From Campylobacterota bacterium (GTDB taxonomy: Bacteria > Babelota > Babeliae > Babelales > RVW-14), in the NCBI GenBank assembly GCA_020633995.1, contig JACKCO010000003.1, positions 558,001 through 622,000 on the forward strand: 64,000 nt of DNA, read 5' to 3'. Position numbers and translations under genes: made by a program. Shown piece by piece: positions 28,207 to 36,798 of the stretch. Numbering within the stretch: the first letter of the stretch is position 1; each line of letters begins with the position of its first letter. The notes beneath the pieces are model-generated. The model was given only the letters and a program-made list of their open reading frames with translations. It ran no database searches and had not been told where the DNA came from.

Positions 28207-28237
28207 GATAGCCTCCCGAAAATGGGAGGCTATCTTT
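28207..28237 (+). terminator. Rho-independent terminator
   Basis: Perfect 11-base-pair stem GATAGCCTCCC/GGGAGGCTATC with a GAAAAT loop and a short T-run, just after the second TMTC-like gene. Confidence 0.85.
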
Positions 28238-28263
28238 AATCGAAGAAACAGAAGGAACAGAAG

Positions 28264-29274
28264 ATGCTGCAAGAACTTACTGCATGGCCTGATAAACTGC
28301 AAGCCGGACAAGATTTGGCATATACTTTTTTTCGTTCGTATCAAAAAAAAATGCCAAAAGATGTTACCAAGGTAGTCTTTGTTGGTATGGGCGGGTCGGG
28401 CATTGTTGGTCGCATAGCAAAGACGTTTCTTGATCGATCAACTAATATTATTTCTACAGTGCTTGATGGGAGCAAGTTTCCTGGTTGGGTTGATGATCAG
28501 ACGTTTGCTATCGTTATGTCTTACTCAGGCAATACTTGGGAGACAAATCAGTTGTTTGATCAGTTGCTAAAACGCTCAGTTCCTTGTGTTGTTCTTGCTC
28601 ATGGTGGGGTGCTTGAACAAAAATCTGCTGAATATGATATTCCATTTGCTTTGCTGCCAGCGTCACTAACTCCTCGTTCCGCATTGGGCAATTTTCTCGG
28701 TTTTGTTATGGAGCTATTTGATTTGATGGGTGTTCTTCCGGGTAAGGCATATCTTCAGGCATTTAAAAGTCATGCAGCTCAATTGATTCCAAAATTTTCT
28801 AAAAGACATTTTTTTGATGATTTTTTACCAATAGTTGAACACTATGATATTTTTCAGGTGTGGGGTGTGACTGGTGATAGTGATGTTGCAGCCTATCGAG
28901 CTCAAACACAGTTCAATGAAAATGCCAAGGTTTTAGCGTTGCATGCAAGCTTTCCAGAGCTTGCTCACAATGTACTGGAGGGGTTTTCAGGGCTGCGAGA
29001 GAAGGCTTTTGTAATTTTTGCCCATACGCAGTTTTTACCAGACAACTTGTCAGTGGCGGTAAAAGCAGTTGATAAGGTTTTGCAACAAAAGGGTTCGGTA
29101 CTTTACAAAGTGCCTATTTTGGGGGATACTTTTGAGAAGCAGTTTTATAATATAATCTTGTGGTCCGACTTTGCTTCTATCTATTTGGGGCAGCTGAAAA
29201 ACCTTGATGTGGTCAGCGTACCGACGATAGAATCTTTTAAAAAAGAGCAGAAGCAACAAGGTGTAAATATTTGA
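28264..29274 (+). CDS. Bifunctional phosphoglucose/phosphomannose isomerase
   Basis: 336 residues of the two-SIS-domain PGI/PMI family, which interconverts glucose-6-P, fructose-6-P and mannose-6-P in the cytosol. The first SIS domain shows VVFVGMGGSGIVGRIAKTFL and AIVMSYSGNTWETNQL, the sugar-phosphate-binding SYSGNT loop. The conserved segment ALLPASLTPRSALGNFLGF, with the catalytic Arg, comes next. The second domain has AHNVLEGFSG with the His expected in this family. AAGGAAC precedes the ATG. Downstream the gene runs straight into rpmE (10 bases), so it probably shares its transcript with translation genes. It may supply mannose-6-P for glycosylation, which is inference. Confidence 0.9.
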   Translation: MLQELTAWPDKLQAGQDLAYTFFRSYQKKMPKDVTKVVFVGMGGSGIVGRIAKTFLDRSTNIISTVLDGSKFPGWVDDQTFAIVMSYSGNTWETNQLFDQLLKRSVPCVVLAHGGVLEQKSAEYDIPFALLPASLTPRSALGNFLGFVMELFDLMGVLPGKAYLQAFKSHAAQLIPKFSKRHFFDDFLPIVEHYDIFQVWGVTGDSDVAAYRAQTQFNENAKVLALHASFPELAHNVLEGFSGLREKAFVIFAHTQFLPDNLSVAVKAVDKVLQQKGSVLYKVPILGDTFEKQFYNIILWSDFASIYLGQLKNLDVVSVPTIESFKKEQKQQGVNI

Positions 29275-29284
29275 GGTTTAAAAC

Positions 29285-29488
29285 ATGAAAAATCAAATAC
29301 ATCCAGAAGTACACGAAATAGATGCTCGTTGTGTATGTGGAAACTCGTTTGCAACGATTTCGACATCTTCTCGTTTGGAAATTGACATTTGTTCAGCGTG
29401 CCATCCGTTCTTTACAGGTCAGCAAAAGTTTGTTGATACTGCAGGACGTATTGAGAAGTTCCAGCGTCGCTACGCAACAAAAAAATAA
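29285..29488 (+). CDS. rpmE: 50S ribosomal protein L31, zinc-binding form
   Basis: 67 residues: opening KNQIHPEVHEIDARCVCGNSF, zinc ligands CVC and CSAC, then HPFFTGQQKFVDTAGRIEKF. It is a structural protein of the large subunit and part of the inter-subunit bridge. All four cysteines are kept, so this is the zinc-containing form. It starts ten bases after the PGI/PMI stop and is followed by prfA, a common bacterial order. Confidence 0.97.
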   Translation: MKNQIHPEVHEIDARCVCGNSFATISTSSRLEIDICSACHPFFTGQQKFVDTAGRIEKFQRRYATKK

Positions 29489-29599
29489 TTATACGTTTTG
29501 GACTTAATGGGGGTTTTCTTGTTTGTATGCTGAGCATACTGATGACAGTTGTGGCTCAGCTTATTTTCTTTTATCCACCCGAAATACTAAAAAAGTACA

Positions 29600-30682
29600 A
29601 TGACAAAGTTATCAACATTTTCTGTTGATTGGGATCAATTGACAGCTCAGCATGAGTTGCTGTTGCAAAGGCTTGCAGATCCGGGGCTTGATGCTCGGGA
29701 ACGTGTTGGGGTACAGAAAAAAGAATCAGCGCTTTCGTCGTTGCTGGAACTGTACAAGCAAATAGTCGGTCTTGAAAATGATCTGGCTGAAAATAGAAAG
29801 CACCTTGAGCATGAGCAGGGTGAGCTGTTGGAGCTTTATCAAGAGGAAGTCACACAGGCGGAACAGCAGCTTGAGCCTCTGTACAAAGAGTTGGAGGATC
29901 TGTTGTATCCAGCCGACGAGCATGATGACAATTCGGTGTTTCTCGAAATTCGTGCGGGAGCAGGGGGACAAGAGGCAGCACTATTTGCGACTGATTTGTT
30001 TAGAATGTACAGTAACTATGCATTGGCAAAGGGTTGGACTGTCAGCATTGTGGAGTCCAACGTCACAGATATTGGCGGCTATAAAGAGCTTGTTGTACAC
30101 ATCAAGGGCAAAAAAGTATTCAAACATATGAAATTTGAATCAGGGGTTCACCGTGTTCAGCGTGTACCCAAGACTGAAACTGCTGGCCGTGTTCATACCT
30201 CAACTGTAACGGTTGCTGTAATGCCAGAGGTGGAAGATGTTGAGGTTTCAATTTCGCCAAATGATTTACGTATTGACACCTATCGCTCAAGTGGCGCCGG
30301 TGGACAACACGTAAATACCACTGACTCGGCAATTCGCATTACCCACATACCCTCCGGGCTTGTGGTTACCTGCCAAGATGAGCGTTCTCAAACAAAAAAC
30401 AAATCAAAGGCGATGAAGGTTTTGCAAGCACGCTTATATGAGTTTGAACGTGAAAAACAAGAAGCTGAAATGAGTGCAAATCGTAAGCAGCAGGTAGGCT
30501 CTGGTGATCGTTCAGAAAAAATTAGAACATATAACTATCCACAAAATCGGGTGACTGATCATCGCATTAATTTGACGCTTAAAAAGCTTGATATCATTAT
30601 GGAAGGTGATCTTGATGAGATCATCGCCGGCTTGCTTGACTGGGAAATGGCTCAGCGACGGGCTAAGGGTATTGAGTTGTGA
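29600..30682 (+). CDS. prfA: Peptide chain release factor 1
   Basis: 360 residues, the usual RF1 length; releases nascent chains at UAA and UAG. The catalytic GGQ is in YRSSGAGGQHVNTTDSAIR near residue 234. The codon-recognition tripeptide that is normally PAT/PVT reads PKT in RVPKTETAGRVHTSTVTVAV, a mild departure. The N-terminal helical domain and the C-terminal NLTLKKLDIIMEGDLDEIIA are standard. The gene itself ends in TGA, which RF1 does not read, so RF2 must exist elsewhere. It lies in the order rpmE-prfA-mnmA; the methylase gene prmC that often follows prfA is not here. Confidence 0.97.
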   Translation: MTKLSTFSVDWDQLTAQHELLLQRLADPGLDARERVGVQKKESALSSLLELYKQIVGLENDLAENRKHLEHEQGELLELYQEEVTQAEQQLEPLYKELEDLLYPADEHDDNSVFLEIRAGAGGQEAALFATDLFRMYSNYALAKGWTVSIVESNVTDIGGYKELVVHIKGKKVFKHMKFESGVHRVQRVPKTETAGRVHTSTVTVAVMPEVEDVEVSISPNDLRIDTYRSSGAGGQHVNTTDSAIRITHIPSGLVVTCQDERSQTKNKSKAMKVLQARLYEFEREKQEAEMSANRKQQVGSGDRSEKIRTYNYPQNRVTDHRINLTLKKLDIIMEGDLDEIIAGLLDWEMAQRRAKGIEL

Positions 30683-30701
30683 TAGCTTGTGAGTGGAGGC
30701 T

Positions 30702-31769
30702 ATGGATAAAAAGAATATAGCAGTGCTTGTCTCGGGGGGTGTTGACAGTTCTGTCGCACTTGCGTTACTTAAAAAACAGGGACATTCTCTTACTGCTTAT
30801 TACCTTAAAATTTGGCTTGAAGATGAGCTTGCCTACCTTGGTGACTGCCCGTGGGAGCAGGACCTTGCCTATGTTCGGCAGGTGTGCGAACAACTTGATG
30901 TGCCATTGCGTGTTGTTAACTTGCAAGAAGAGTATTGGCAACATGTGGTACAGTACACTGTTGATCAGGTAAAAATTGGAAATACACCAAGCCCTGATTT
31001 GTTGTGTAACCAACGCATCAAGTTTGGCTGTTTTGTTGACTATGTAGGTGATGAGTTTGATGCTATTGCCACCGGTCACTACGCGCAACTTGAGGCCCAT
31101 GGTGATTTGGTGACGCTCAAAAAAGCGTGTGATCCCGTTAAAGATCAAACCTATTTTCTTTCGGCCTTGAGCCAAGATCAGCTTAAACGGCTCATATTTC
31201 CCATCGGCCACTTACCTAAGGCACAGGTGCGTGAGTTGGCTAAAGAATTTAATCTGCCTAACCAAACACGTAAAGATAGCTATGGTATTTGCTTTCTTGG
31301 CAAAATTAAGTTTAGCGAATTTGTAAAACACCATCTTGGCGAGCAACAAGGTGAATTGCGTGAGTACGAGACCGACAACGTCTTGGGAATGCATAACGGT
31401 TTTTGGTTTTACACCATTGGCCAACGCAAGGGTATTGGCCTGTCTGGTGGTCCATGGTTTGTTGTCGCCAAAGATACGAAAAAAAATATTGTTTATATCT
31501 CAAATCAATATTACTCGCCTGAAAAACGACGCAATGAGTTTACTGTTGCAGCGCCATATTGGATTGCAGGGATCAAGCCAAGTGTCGATGATGCTGTGCA
31601 GGTAAAGGTTCGCCATGGCGAAAGTGTGTATGCTTGCACGCTTGACTGGAAGGCTGATGGTGGTATGGCTGTTCACCTTGAGCAGGACGACCAGGGGTTA
31701 GCTCCGGGGCAATTTGCAGTTTTTTATCAGGACAATGTTTGTCTTGGATCTGGCGTTATCTCTTCATAA
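30702..31769 (+). CDS. mnmA: tRNA-specific 2-thiouridylase MnmA
   Basis: 355 residues. Activates U34 of tRNA-Glu, -Gln and -Lys with ATP and inserts sulfur. The PP-loop SGGVDSSVALALL is at the N-terminus. The two catalytic cysteines are in SPDLLCNQRIKFGCF and DSYGICFLGKIKF. The FYTIGQRKGIGLSGGPWFVV block and the beta-barrel tail ending PGQFAVFYQDNVCLGSGVI complete the family layout. The start is uncertain: GGAGG lies only two bases before this ATG, and an in-frame GTG nine bases upstream (30693) is possible. It follows prfA closely and is probably co-transcribed. Confidence 0.95.
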   Translation: MDKKNIAVLVSGGVDSSVALALLKKQGHSLTAYYLKIWLEDELAYLGDCPWEQDLAYVRQVCEQLDVPLRVVNLQEEYWQHVVQYTVDQVKIGNTPSPDLLCNQRIKFGCFVDYVGDEFDAIATGHYAQLEAHGDLVTLKKACDPVKDQTYFLSALSQDQLKRLIFPIGHLPKAQVRELAKEFNLPNQTRKDSYGICFLGKIKFSEFVKHHLGEQQGELREYETDNVLGMHNGFWFYTIGQRKGIGLSGGPWFVVAKDTKKNIVYISNQYYSPEKRRNEFTVAAPYWIAGIKPSVDDAVQVKVRHGESVYACTLDWKADGGMAVHLEQDDQGLAPGQFAVFYQDNVCLGSGVISS

Positions 31770-31869
31770 AATTCCTCTTTTTTCTCGACACTTGAGCCTC
31801 TTTATTCTTTTTTTTTACACTACTGAGTAGCTGTAATCAGATTAAGGTTGTTGCTCGGGGGGAGAAGAC

Positions 31870-32895
31870 ATGGGGTGTCGATTAGCTCTTTTATTGGGCT
31901 TATGTGTTGCTGTTATATCGTGTTACGCTGCTGAACACAGTGGTGGATCTGTTGGTTTGAATGCTGCAAATTGTATTGATGCATTGAATGCTGCAATTGC
32001 TGGAAATGATATTGGGCAGGTTAGAACCATTTTGGCGATAATAGACCAGCAGGAGTTGATTGGTTGTGAGCATGCGCTTGCATGTAGAGCAATACGTGAA
32101 AAGCGTTTTTTTGATATTGAGAGATTATTCAATCGTCTCAGTGGGTTCATTAACCAAGTGCCGGTTGATAAAAATGGCCTTACGCCACTTGATTGGGCTT
32201 TGTACGTTGGCAACCCAGAAATAATTAGGCTTATTACCTACGACAAGCGTGCAGGGTACCGGCTACTGCTTCATCAAGCCTATAAATATCGTTATCTAGC
32301 GGCGGCAAAAAAACTTATTGTGCTTGGAGCAAATGCTGAACAATGTGATGGTCTTGGACGTAATGTGTTGCATGCACTTGCCTTGAGCGAGGGTGAATCA
32401 TGTTGGGGTGACTTGAATTACCTGCATGATGTTTGCTTTCGATATCACAGGCTACAGAGAAAGAGATTTAGCGTTTTTGAGCATTTGATGGGATTGCCAT
32501 CAATACTTGATCTTGTCGATATTGCTATGGCAGGAGGCGTACGGATTAATGTGGTCGATAGACAGGGGAAAAATCCCTTACATTTTGCTGTTTGGTCTGG
32601 CGATTTGGGCATGGTAGAAATATTGCTCAAAGAGTACGGCGCACGAGCTCGTAGCTACGATTTTTTTGGTTATTCTCCCTTGCATTATGCTGCCGCTCGT
32701 GGGCAAAACGGAATTGCTGCATTGTTGCTTGACGAGCAATGTAATGAATTTGAAAAAGACGAAGAAGGTAAGACGGCTTTGTACTGGATGTTAAAGTTTA
32801 AAAATCAAGCTGCTATTAGGCATGTTATAGCAGCGTACGGTTTGATGCGAAGGGAGTCTGATGAAGAAGTTACTGATGATGCTGTTGCTGAGTAG
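31870..32895 (+). CDS. Exported ankyrin-repeat protein
   Basis: 341 residues with signal peptide MGCRLALLLGLCVAVISCYA. Repeat units include VPVDKNGLTPLDWALYVGNP (near residue 100), then VDRQGKNPLHFAVWSGDLGM / VEILLKEYGARARS, then YDFFGYSPLHYAAARGQNGI, spanning ~100-320. A GGGGGAGAA site precedes the ATG. The last 35 bases overlap the start of the next ankyrin gene in another frame, so the two are surely co-translated from one message. The C-terminus is acidic (ESDEEVTDDAVAE), in part because it is forced by the overlap. Confidence 0.88.
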   Translation: MGCRLALLLGLCVAVISCYAAEHSGGSVGLNAANCIDALNAAIAGNDIGQVRTILAIIDQQELIGCEHALACRAIREKRFFDIERLFNRLSGFINQVPVDKNGLTPLDWALYVGNPEIIRLITYDKRAGYRLLLHQAYKYRYLAAAKKLIVLGANAEQCDGLGRNVLHALALSEGESCWGDLNYLHDVCFRYHRLQRKRFSVFEHLMGLPSILDLVDIAMAGGVRINVVDRQGKNPLHFAVWSGDLGMVEILLKEYGARARSYDFFGYSPLHYAAARGQNGIAALLLDEQCNEFEKDEEGKTALYWMLKFKNQAAIRHVIAAYGLMRRESDEEVTDDAVAE

Positions 32896-33715
32896 TGTCA
32901 GTTTAGCGTTACATGCAATGTCTCGTGAAAGGCCAAGGATTTATGATGGTCGTTTGGGCAAAACTATGCAGTTGCACAAGTTAGCAGCAGCAGGCGAGGA
33001 AGAGGTAGTTTTTCACTTGCTTGTGCAGGAAGGTGAGTGTCCAAATTATCCTGACGAGTACGGTCTATCACCCCTGCATATTGCGATACAGCACGACCAA
33101 ACACTGATAGCTGCATATTTGATGCAGTATGGCGGAGATATCAACGCTCGGGATAATACGCTTAGAACTCCGTTGCATGAGGCCGTTTATTATGAACGGC
33201 ATGATGTGGTAGAAGCTTTGCTGCAAATACGCTGGATTGATATTAATGCGCAAGATGGTTGGGGCCAGACGCCAATACATGAAGCTTCTGATTTAGATGA
33301 TCCCACAATGTTTGGCATGCTTGTTAAAGCTGGGGCGGCGTGTAATGTTGTCGATACCAATGGCTTTACGCCTTTGCATCGGGCGGCGAATTTTGGATGT
33401 CTGGAAATAGTTACGTATTTGGTCATTTGTACAGACCTGGATATTAACCAGCAAGACAATACTGGCTGGACTCCACTGCACTGGGCTGTTATGGGTGGCG
33501 ATCTTGAAATTATTGAAGTATTGCTTCGTTACGGTGCTGATCGAAGCATTACAAATCAACAGGGGCAGACACCCCGACAGTTAGCATTAGATTTTTGTTT
33601 TGATGAAGAGGCGGCGGCCTTGTTCGAGCAAATTAAGGAGCCGGATAGGATTGAAGGGCGGGAGATTACGGGAGATATTTATTCAAATGTTGCTTCTGTT
33701 GGTTTGATCAGATAA
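32861..33715 (+). CDS. Exported ankyrin-repeat protein
   Basis: 284 residues. Signal peptide MKKLLMMLLLSSVSLALHA, then six well-kept ankyrin repeats from about residue 40 to 260: DEYGLSPLHIAIQHDQTLIA, DNTLRTPLHEAVYYERHDVV, DGWGQTPIHEASDLDDPTMF, DTNGFTPLHRAANFGCLEIV, DNTGWTPLHWAVMGGDLEII, NQQGQTPRQLALDF. This is the most canonical ankyrin protein of the window. Its Shine-Dalgarno sequence (AAGGGAG) lies inside the preceding gene, with which it overlaps by 35 bases. Target unknown. Confidence 0.9.
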   Translation: MKKLLMMLLLSSVSLALHAMSRERPRIYDGRLGKTMQLHKLAAAGEEEVVFHLLVQEGECPNYPDEYGLSPLHIAIQHDQTLIAAYLMQYGGDINARDNTLRTPLHEAVYYERHDVVEALLQIRWIDINAQDGWGQTPIHEASDLDDPTMFGMLVKAGAACNVVDTNGFTPLHRAANFGCLEIVTYLVICTDLDINQQDNTGWTPLHWAVMGGDLEIIEVLLRYGADRSITNQQGQTPRQLALDFCFDEEAAALFEQIKEPDRIEGREITGDIYSNVASVGLIR

Positions 33716-33759
33716 CCTAGGTGGTCAATAGTGTTACATAGTCATCATATGGGAGAGTC

Positions 33760-34395
33760 ATGAAGTATATGGTATCTTGTAGTCTTATTTTTGTATTTTT
33801 TGTGAGTGTTGCGCATGGAGCTGAGGGGGGTGGACAAGGTCAGGCTGATGCACCAAGGAAAAGAAGCGCTTCGTTAAGAGACTTAGTTTTAAAAAAAAGT
33901 CATTCAGGGGGAAGTCTTGGTGATACAGAGCAGGAACAATATGAAAGGTTATCTACAGAATCACCCACTGATGTTGATTTTAAACCGGGTGATGTTGGAG
34001 ATACCGCTTTGATTATGTCTGTAAAAAAGGGAAGTAGGAGTTTGAGCGCAACAAATTTATTGCTTACTCATAATGCTAATCCTAATGTGGTCGATAATCA
34101 AAAGATGTCGGTATTGCATCATGCCTTAAGGAATAAAGATCGACAGCATTTTAACCTGTTGGTGACTAAGATGTCTTTGGGAAGTCTCAATGGTTTGGAT
34201 AGCAGTGGCCTAGCTCCTTTGCACTATGCTATTTTGTGGGGTGATTTAGATGTTGTTGCAAAGTTATTAGAGAAAGGCGTAAACAAGATGCTTTTGACAG
34301 AAGCGGGACAGACTCCTTTGCAGCTTGTACAAAGCGCTGGTCATGATACTAAAACAAGTGTTATTCTTGCTGAGATGTTAAAACCTGAAAACTAG
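33760..34395 (+). CDS. Exported short ankyrin-repeat protein
   Basis: 211 residues. Signal peptide MKYMVSCSLIFVFFVSVAHG, then a Gly/Ser/basic linker (PRKRSASLRDLVLKKSHSGG) without predicted fold, then three or four ankyrin units from ~75: GDTALIMSVKKGSRSLSATN / LLLTHNANPNVV, DNQKMSVLHHALRNKDRQHF and SSGLAPLHYAILWGDLDVVA. GGGAGA precedes the ATG. It is the third gene of this ankyrin operon, 44 bases after the previous stop. Confidence 0.87.
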   Translation: MKYMVSCSLIFVFFVSVAHGAEGGGQGQADAPRKRSASLRDLVLKKSHSGGSLGDTEQEQYERLSTESPTDVDFKPGDVGDTALIMSVKKGSRSLSATNLLLTHNANPNVVDNQKMSVLHHALRNKDRQHFNLLVTKMSLGSLNGLDSSGLAPLHYAILWGDLDVVAKLLEKGVNKMLLTEAGQTPLQLVQSAGHDTKTSVILAEMLKPEN

Positions 34396-34421
34396 AAAAG
34401 ATAGAAGGGTAAATCACGCAA

Positions 34422-34910
34422 ATGGTAGCTGCTATTATGTTCTTTTTTTTGGACCTTGTAGCATTTATATTTTTTGAAGGCTGGTATGTGCATGCATTAC
34501 TAGCCTACTTTTTTTTACAGTTGTTGGAAGGCTCAGACGAGTTTTGGTATGTTGCCCGCCTTGCTGGCATATTGCTGCTTCTTCTCGTGCAGGATAGCCT
34601 ACGATTTGCCCATTTTGGTTTGAGTCTGAGCTACCTAATTCCCCTAGCACTGCTTGCTTGGTATGGTAGGCAGATAGTCTTGTACGCCCCTTGGAGCTTG
34701 ATACATCTGCTTGTGCCGTGTGCTGTGCTAGCGGATAGCCTTTTCTTGCATCCTAAAAGTGTGCTTTCAAATGGCATTTTTTATTTGTCAATTCAGAAAA
34801 TTTTTATTACTCTAATGGTAGGATATATGATTCTTTTGGGTACGCGGGGTAGTCGCTTTTTAGCTCATATTTGGGCCAAAAAGAGGAAAGTCTGGACTCC
34901 TTACAGATAG
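34422..34910 (+). CDS. Unknown multi-spanning membrane protein overlapping RNase P RNA
   Basis: 162 residues, very hydrophobic, with about four or five membrane helices and a basic end (HIWAKKRKVWTPYR). Size and hydrophobicity recall MreD-type proteins but no motif supports that. AAGGG lies 13 bases before the ATG, which is long; a later ATG at 34437 is possible. The last ~77 bases run into the RNase P RNA on the same strand, so the C-terminal 25 residues are dictated by the RNA. The real protein may still use this stop, as nothing earlier closes the frame. Confidence 0.55.
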   Translation: MVAAIMFFFLDLVAFIFFEGWYVHALLAYFFLQLLEGSDEFWYVARLAGILLLLLVQDSLRFAHFGLSLSYLIPLALLAWYGRQIVLYAPWSLIHLLVPCAVLADSLFLHPKSVLSNGIFYLSIQKIFITLMVGYMILLGTRGSRFLAHIWAKKRKVWTPYR

Positions 34911-35231
34911 GATGCCTTGTTAGACAGGCTTCAGGTCGTCAAGCAAGGGGGGCGTGAGCCTATGGAAAGTGCCACAGAAAGCTATACCGCCAGAGAGGGT
35001 TACCTTTTCTGGTAAGGGTGAAAACGTGCGGTAAGAGCGCACGAACAGCAGCGGCAATGTTGCTGTTGGGAAAACCCCATTCGGAGCAAGACAAAGTAGG
35101 CAGGTTGTTACGGGTTGATCTGTTCCCAATACCTGCGGGTATGTCGCATAGATAAATGATTGCCACTTGTTGTCAAAAGCCTTAGGCTAATGGCAATAAG
35201 TACAAAATCCAGCTTACAAGTGTGCCCAAAA
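34834..35231 (+). ncRNA. rnpB: RNase P RNA (type A)
   Basis: Catalytic RNA that removes tRNA 5' leaders. Universal blocks are present in order: GAGGAAAGTCTGGACT (34883), CACAGAAAGCTATACCGCC, GGTAAGGGTGAAAACGTGCG followed by GTAAGAGCGCAC, CGGAGCAAGACAAAGTAGG, and CATAGATAAATGATTGCC. Ends were set by pairing: P1 TTTTGGGTAC (34834-34843) with GTGCCCAAAA (35222-35231), and P2 GGTAGTC (34848-34854) with GATTGCC (35158-35164). P3 forms from CTTTTTAGCTC and GGGCCAAAAAG. The 5' end lies inside the preceding membrane-protein gene, so its promoter must also be in that gene. Confidence 0.95.
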
Positions 35232-35250
35232 CATATATCGAGAATATCTC

Positions 35251-35976
35251 ATGAGTGTGTGGTTTATTAGGTTATTAAACCTTCATTTTTGGTTAATACC
35301 ATTCTTTTTTTTCTTGTTCGGCTATACAGCTTCCTATTTTTACTTTCAGCGACAAGAGGTGCGTACGCCCAACGTGATAGGCAAGAATATCTATCACGCT
35401 CTACTTTTGGCCCAAAAGAGTCGCTTAGGTCTTCGCTTAGCCGCTGAACGTGAAGATAGTGTTTTGCCAGAGGGAACAGTTCTTGATCAGGTGCCACGAC
35501 CATCGTTAGCCTCTCGTGTCAATCAGGACATATTTTTGACCGTATCAAAACGACCAAGCTTTGAGCAGGTGCCCGATTTTTGGGGGCAAGAATACAAGCA
35601 AATACGCTCATACACTCGGAAAAATGATGTTTCACTTAAAGTTATCCATGTTCAGAGTAAGTATCCCAATGGTACCTGTATTGCGCAATATCCCTTGCCA
35701 GGTATGTCGCTGCAGGAAAAGAAAATGGCCGTCTGTTTGTCAGTGGGCACCGCCCCAATGCACATTGTGCCGGATGTACGTGGTATGGAGATAGAACGTG
35801 TTGCAGCAAGCCTGCGCAGTTTTGGTGTGCAATTTGAAAAGGTGCATACAGAGCCTGTTGAGCAACAGCATGAGTGTCATGAGTGTGTGGTTTTAGAACA
35901 ATTTCCTCTGCCTGGCTCAGTAGTTGACCGTAGCAAGGGGGCATTTATGCAGTTGCAAATCAAGAAAATAGTGTGA
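35251..35976 (+). CDS. Membrane-anchored protein with three PASTA domains
   Basis: 241 residues. A hydrophobic anchor at ~9-28 with few residues before it puts the rest outside the membrane. Three PASTA modules follow: ~39-103 (RTPNVIGKNIYHALLLAQKS ... VLDQVPRPSL), ~105-170 (VPDFWGQEYKQIRSYTRKND ... IAQYPLPGMSL) and ~173-241 (VPDVRGMEIERVAASLRSFG ... VLEQFPLPGSVV). PASTA domains bind peptidoglycan fragments or beta-lactams and usually sit on Ser/Thr kinases or class B penicillin-binding proteins. Here they stand alone, as in some accessory wall proteins. The ATG begins 20 bases after the RNase P RNA. Confidence 0.85.
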   Translation: MSVWFIRLLNLHFWLIPFFFFLFGYTASYFYFQRQEVRTPNVIGKNIYHALLLAQKSRLGLRLAAEREDSVLPEGTVLDQVPRPSLASRVNQDIFLTVSKRPSFEQVPDFWGQEYKQIRSYTRKNDVSLKVIHVQSKYPNGTCIAQYPLPGMSLQEKKMAVCLSVGTAPMHIVPDVRGMEIERVAASLRSFGVQFEKVHTEPVEQQHECHECVVLEQFPLPGSVVDRSKGAFMQLQIKKIV

Positions 35977-36084
35977 AAAGCTTTTGACTTTGTACAAGAA
36001 TGAATTATTATTGAAGTTCTCTCTTTTTACATGTTAAAGAGGTGTATGTGGCTATTTTTAGTAACAATTTTGAGGACTTAGTAC

Positions 36085-36771
36085 ATGAGTAATCACGGGC
36101 ATAATCATCACGATCAACTTTTAGAGCATCATCATGGTGTATTGGACGAAATAATCTGCCATTTCCCGTATGCAATTTTTTCAGTAGCATTCGCTATGAT
36201 AGCGCTTAGCTTGCTGGCATATACAACTGATGATCAGCTTAATTCGTACATAACATTCACGCATCGATTGTTCCACAATTTTCACTTTCTACACTTGTTA
36301 TTTGCAGCAACCGGAACGGTTTTAGCGTTAAGGCGATTCTCAAAAAATATAGTGTTAGATGTTCTCTTTGGCTTCTTGATTCCGGCATTTTTTTGTACAG
36401 TGTCAGATGCGATTATGCCGTACCTTGGGGGCAAGCTCATCAACCTTGACATGCATTTTCATTGGTGTTTTATCAGTGAATTACAAACGGTACTACCGTT
36501 TTTGTTTGTAGGGATTATAAATGGTATTGTGATGAGTAATCATTCCAAGAATCATCAGCTTGTTTATTCTGTTGGGTTTCATTTTGTGCATATTTTTGTC
36601 AGTTCTATGGCATCAATGTGTTACCTTGTTAGCTTTGGTTTCTATCAATGGTGGGATAGAATGGCATTTGTCTTCTTGTTTTTAATCGGTGCTGTTCTTA
36701 TTCCGTGTACACTTGCAGATATCGTTGTTCCTGCCATTGTTTCTAAGGCAAAACGTTCTTTTAAGTCTTAA
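36085..36771 (+). CDS. Unknown His-rich membrane protein upstream of pot operon
   Basis: 228 residues that I do not recognise. It starts with a His-rich cytosolic or metal-binding segment (SNHGHNHHDQLLEHHHGVLD) and then has about six membrane helices containing further His, e.g. FTHRLFHNFHFLHLLF and INLDMHFHWCFISELQ. The pattern suggests transition-metal binding or transport, but no known transporter signature is present. GAGGA precedes the ATG. The potA start lies 27 bases downstream, so the gene may be the first of the pot transcript or merely a neighbour. Confidence 0.7.
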   Translation: MSNHGHNHHDQLLEHHHGVLDEIICHFPYAIFSVAFAMIALSLLAYTTDDQLNSYITFTHRLFHNFHFLHLLFAATGTVLALRRFSKNIVLDVLFGFLIPAFFCTVSDAIMPYLGGKLINLDMHFHWCFISELQTVLPFLFVGIINGIVMSNHSKNHQLVYSVGFHFVHIFVSSMASMCYLVSFGFYQWWDRMAFVFLFLIGAVLIPCTLADIVVPAIVSKAKRSFKS

Positions 36772-36798
36772 GCTAGGGTTTTTAAGAGGTGAGCTTGG

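Noticed and set aside
29523..29537. GTATGCTGAGCATAC inverted repeat between rpmE and prfA as a terminator
   Set aside because: The loop would be too small and there is no T-run after it.
34920..35166. Two short minus-strand frames in the RNase P RNA region
   Set aside because: They lie within the structured RNA, which fully explains the sequence conservation.
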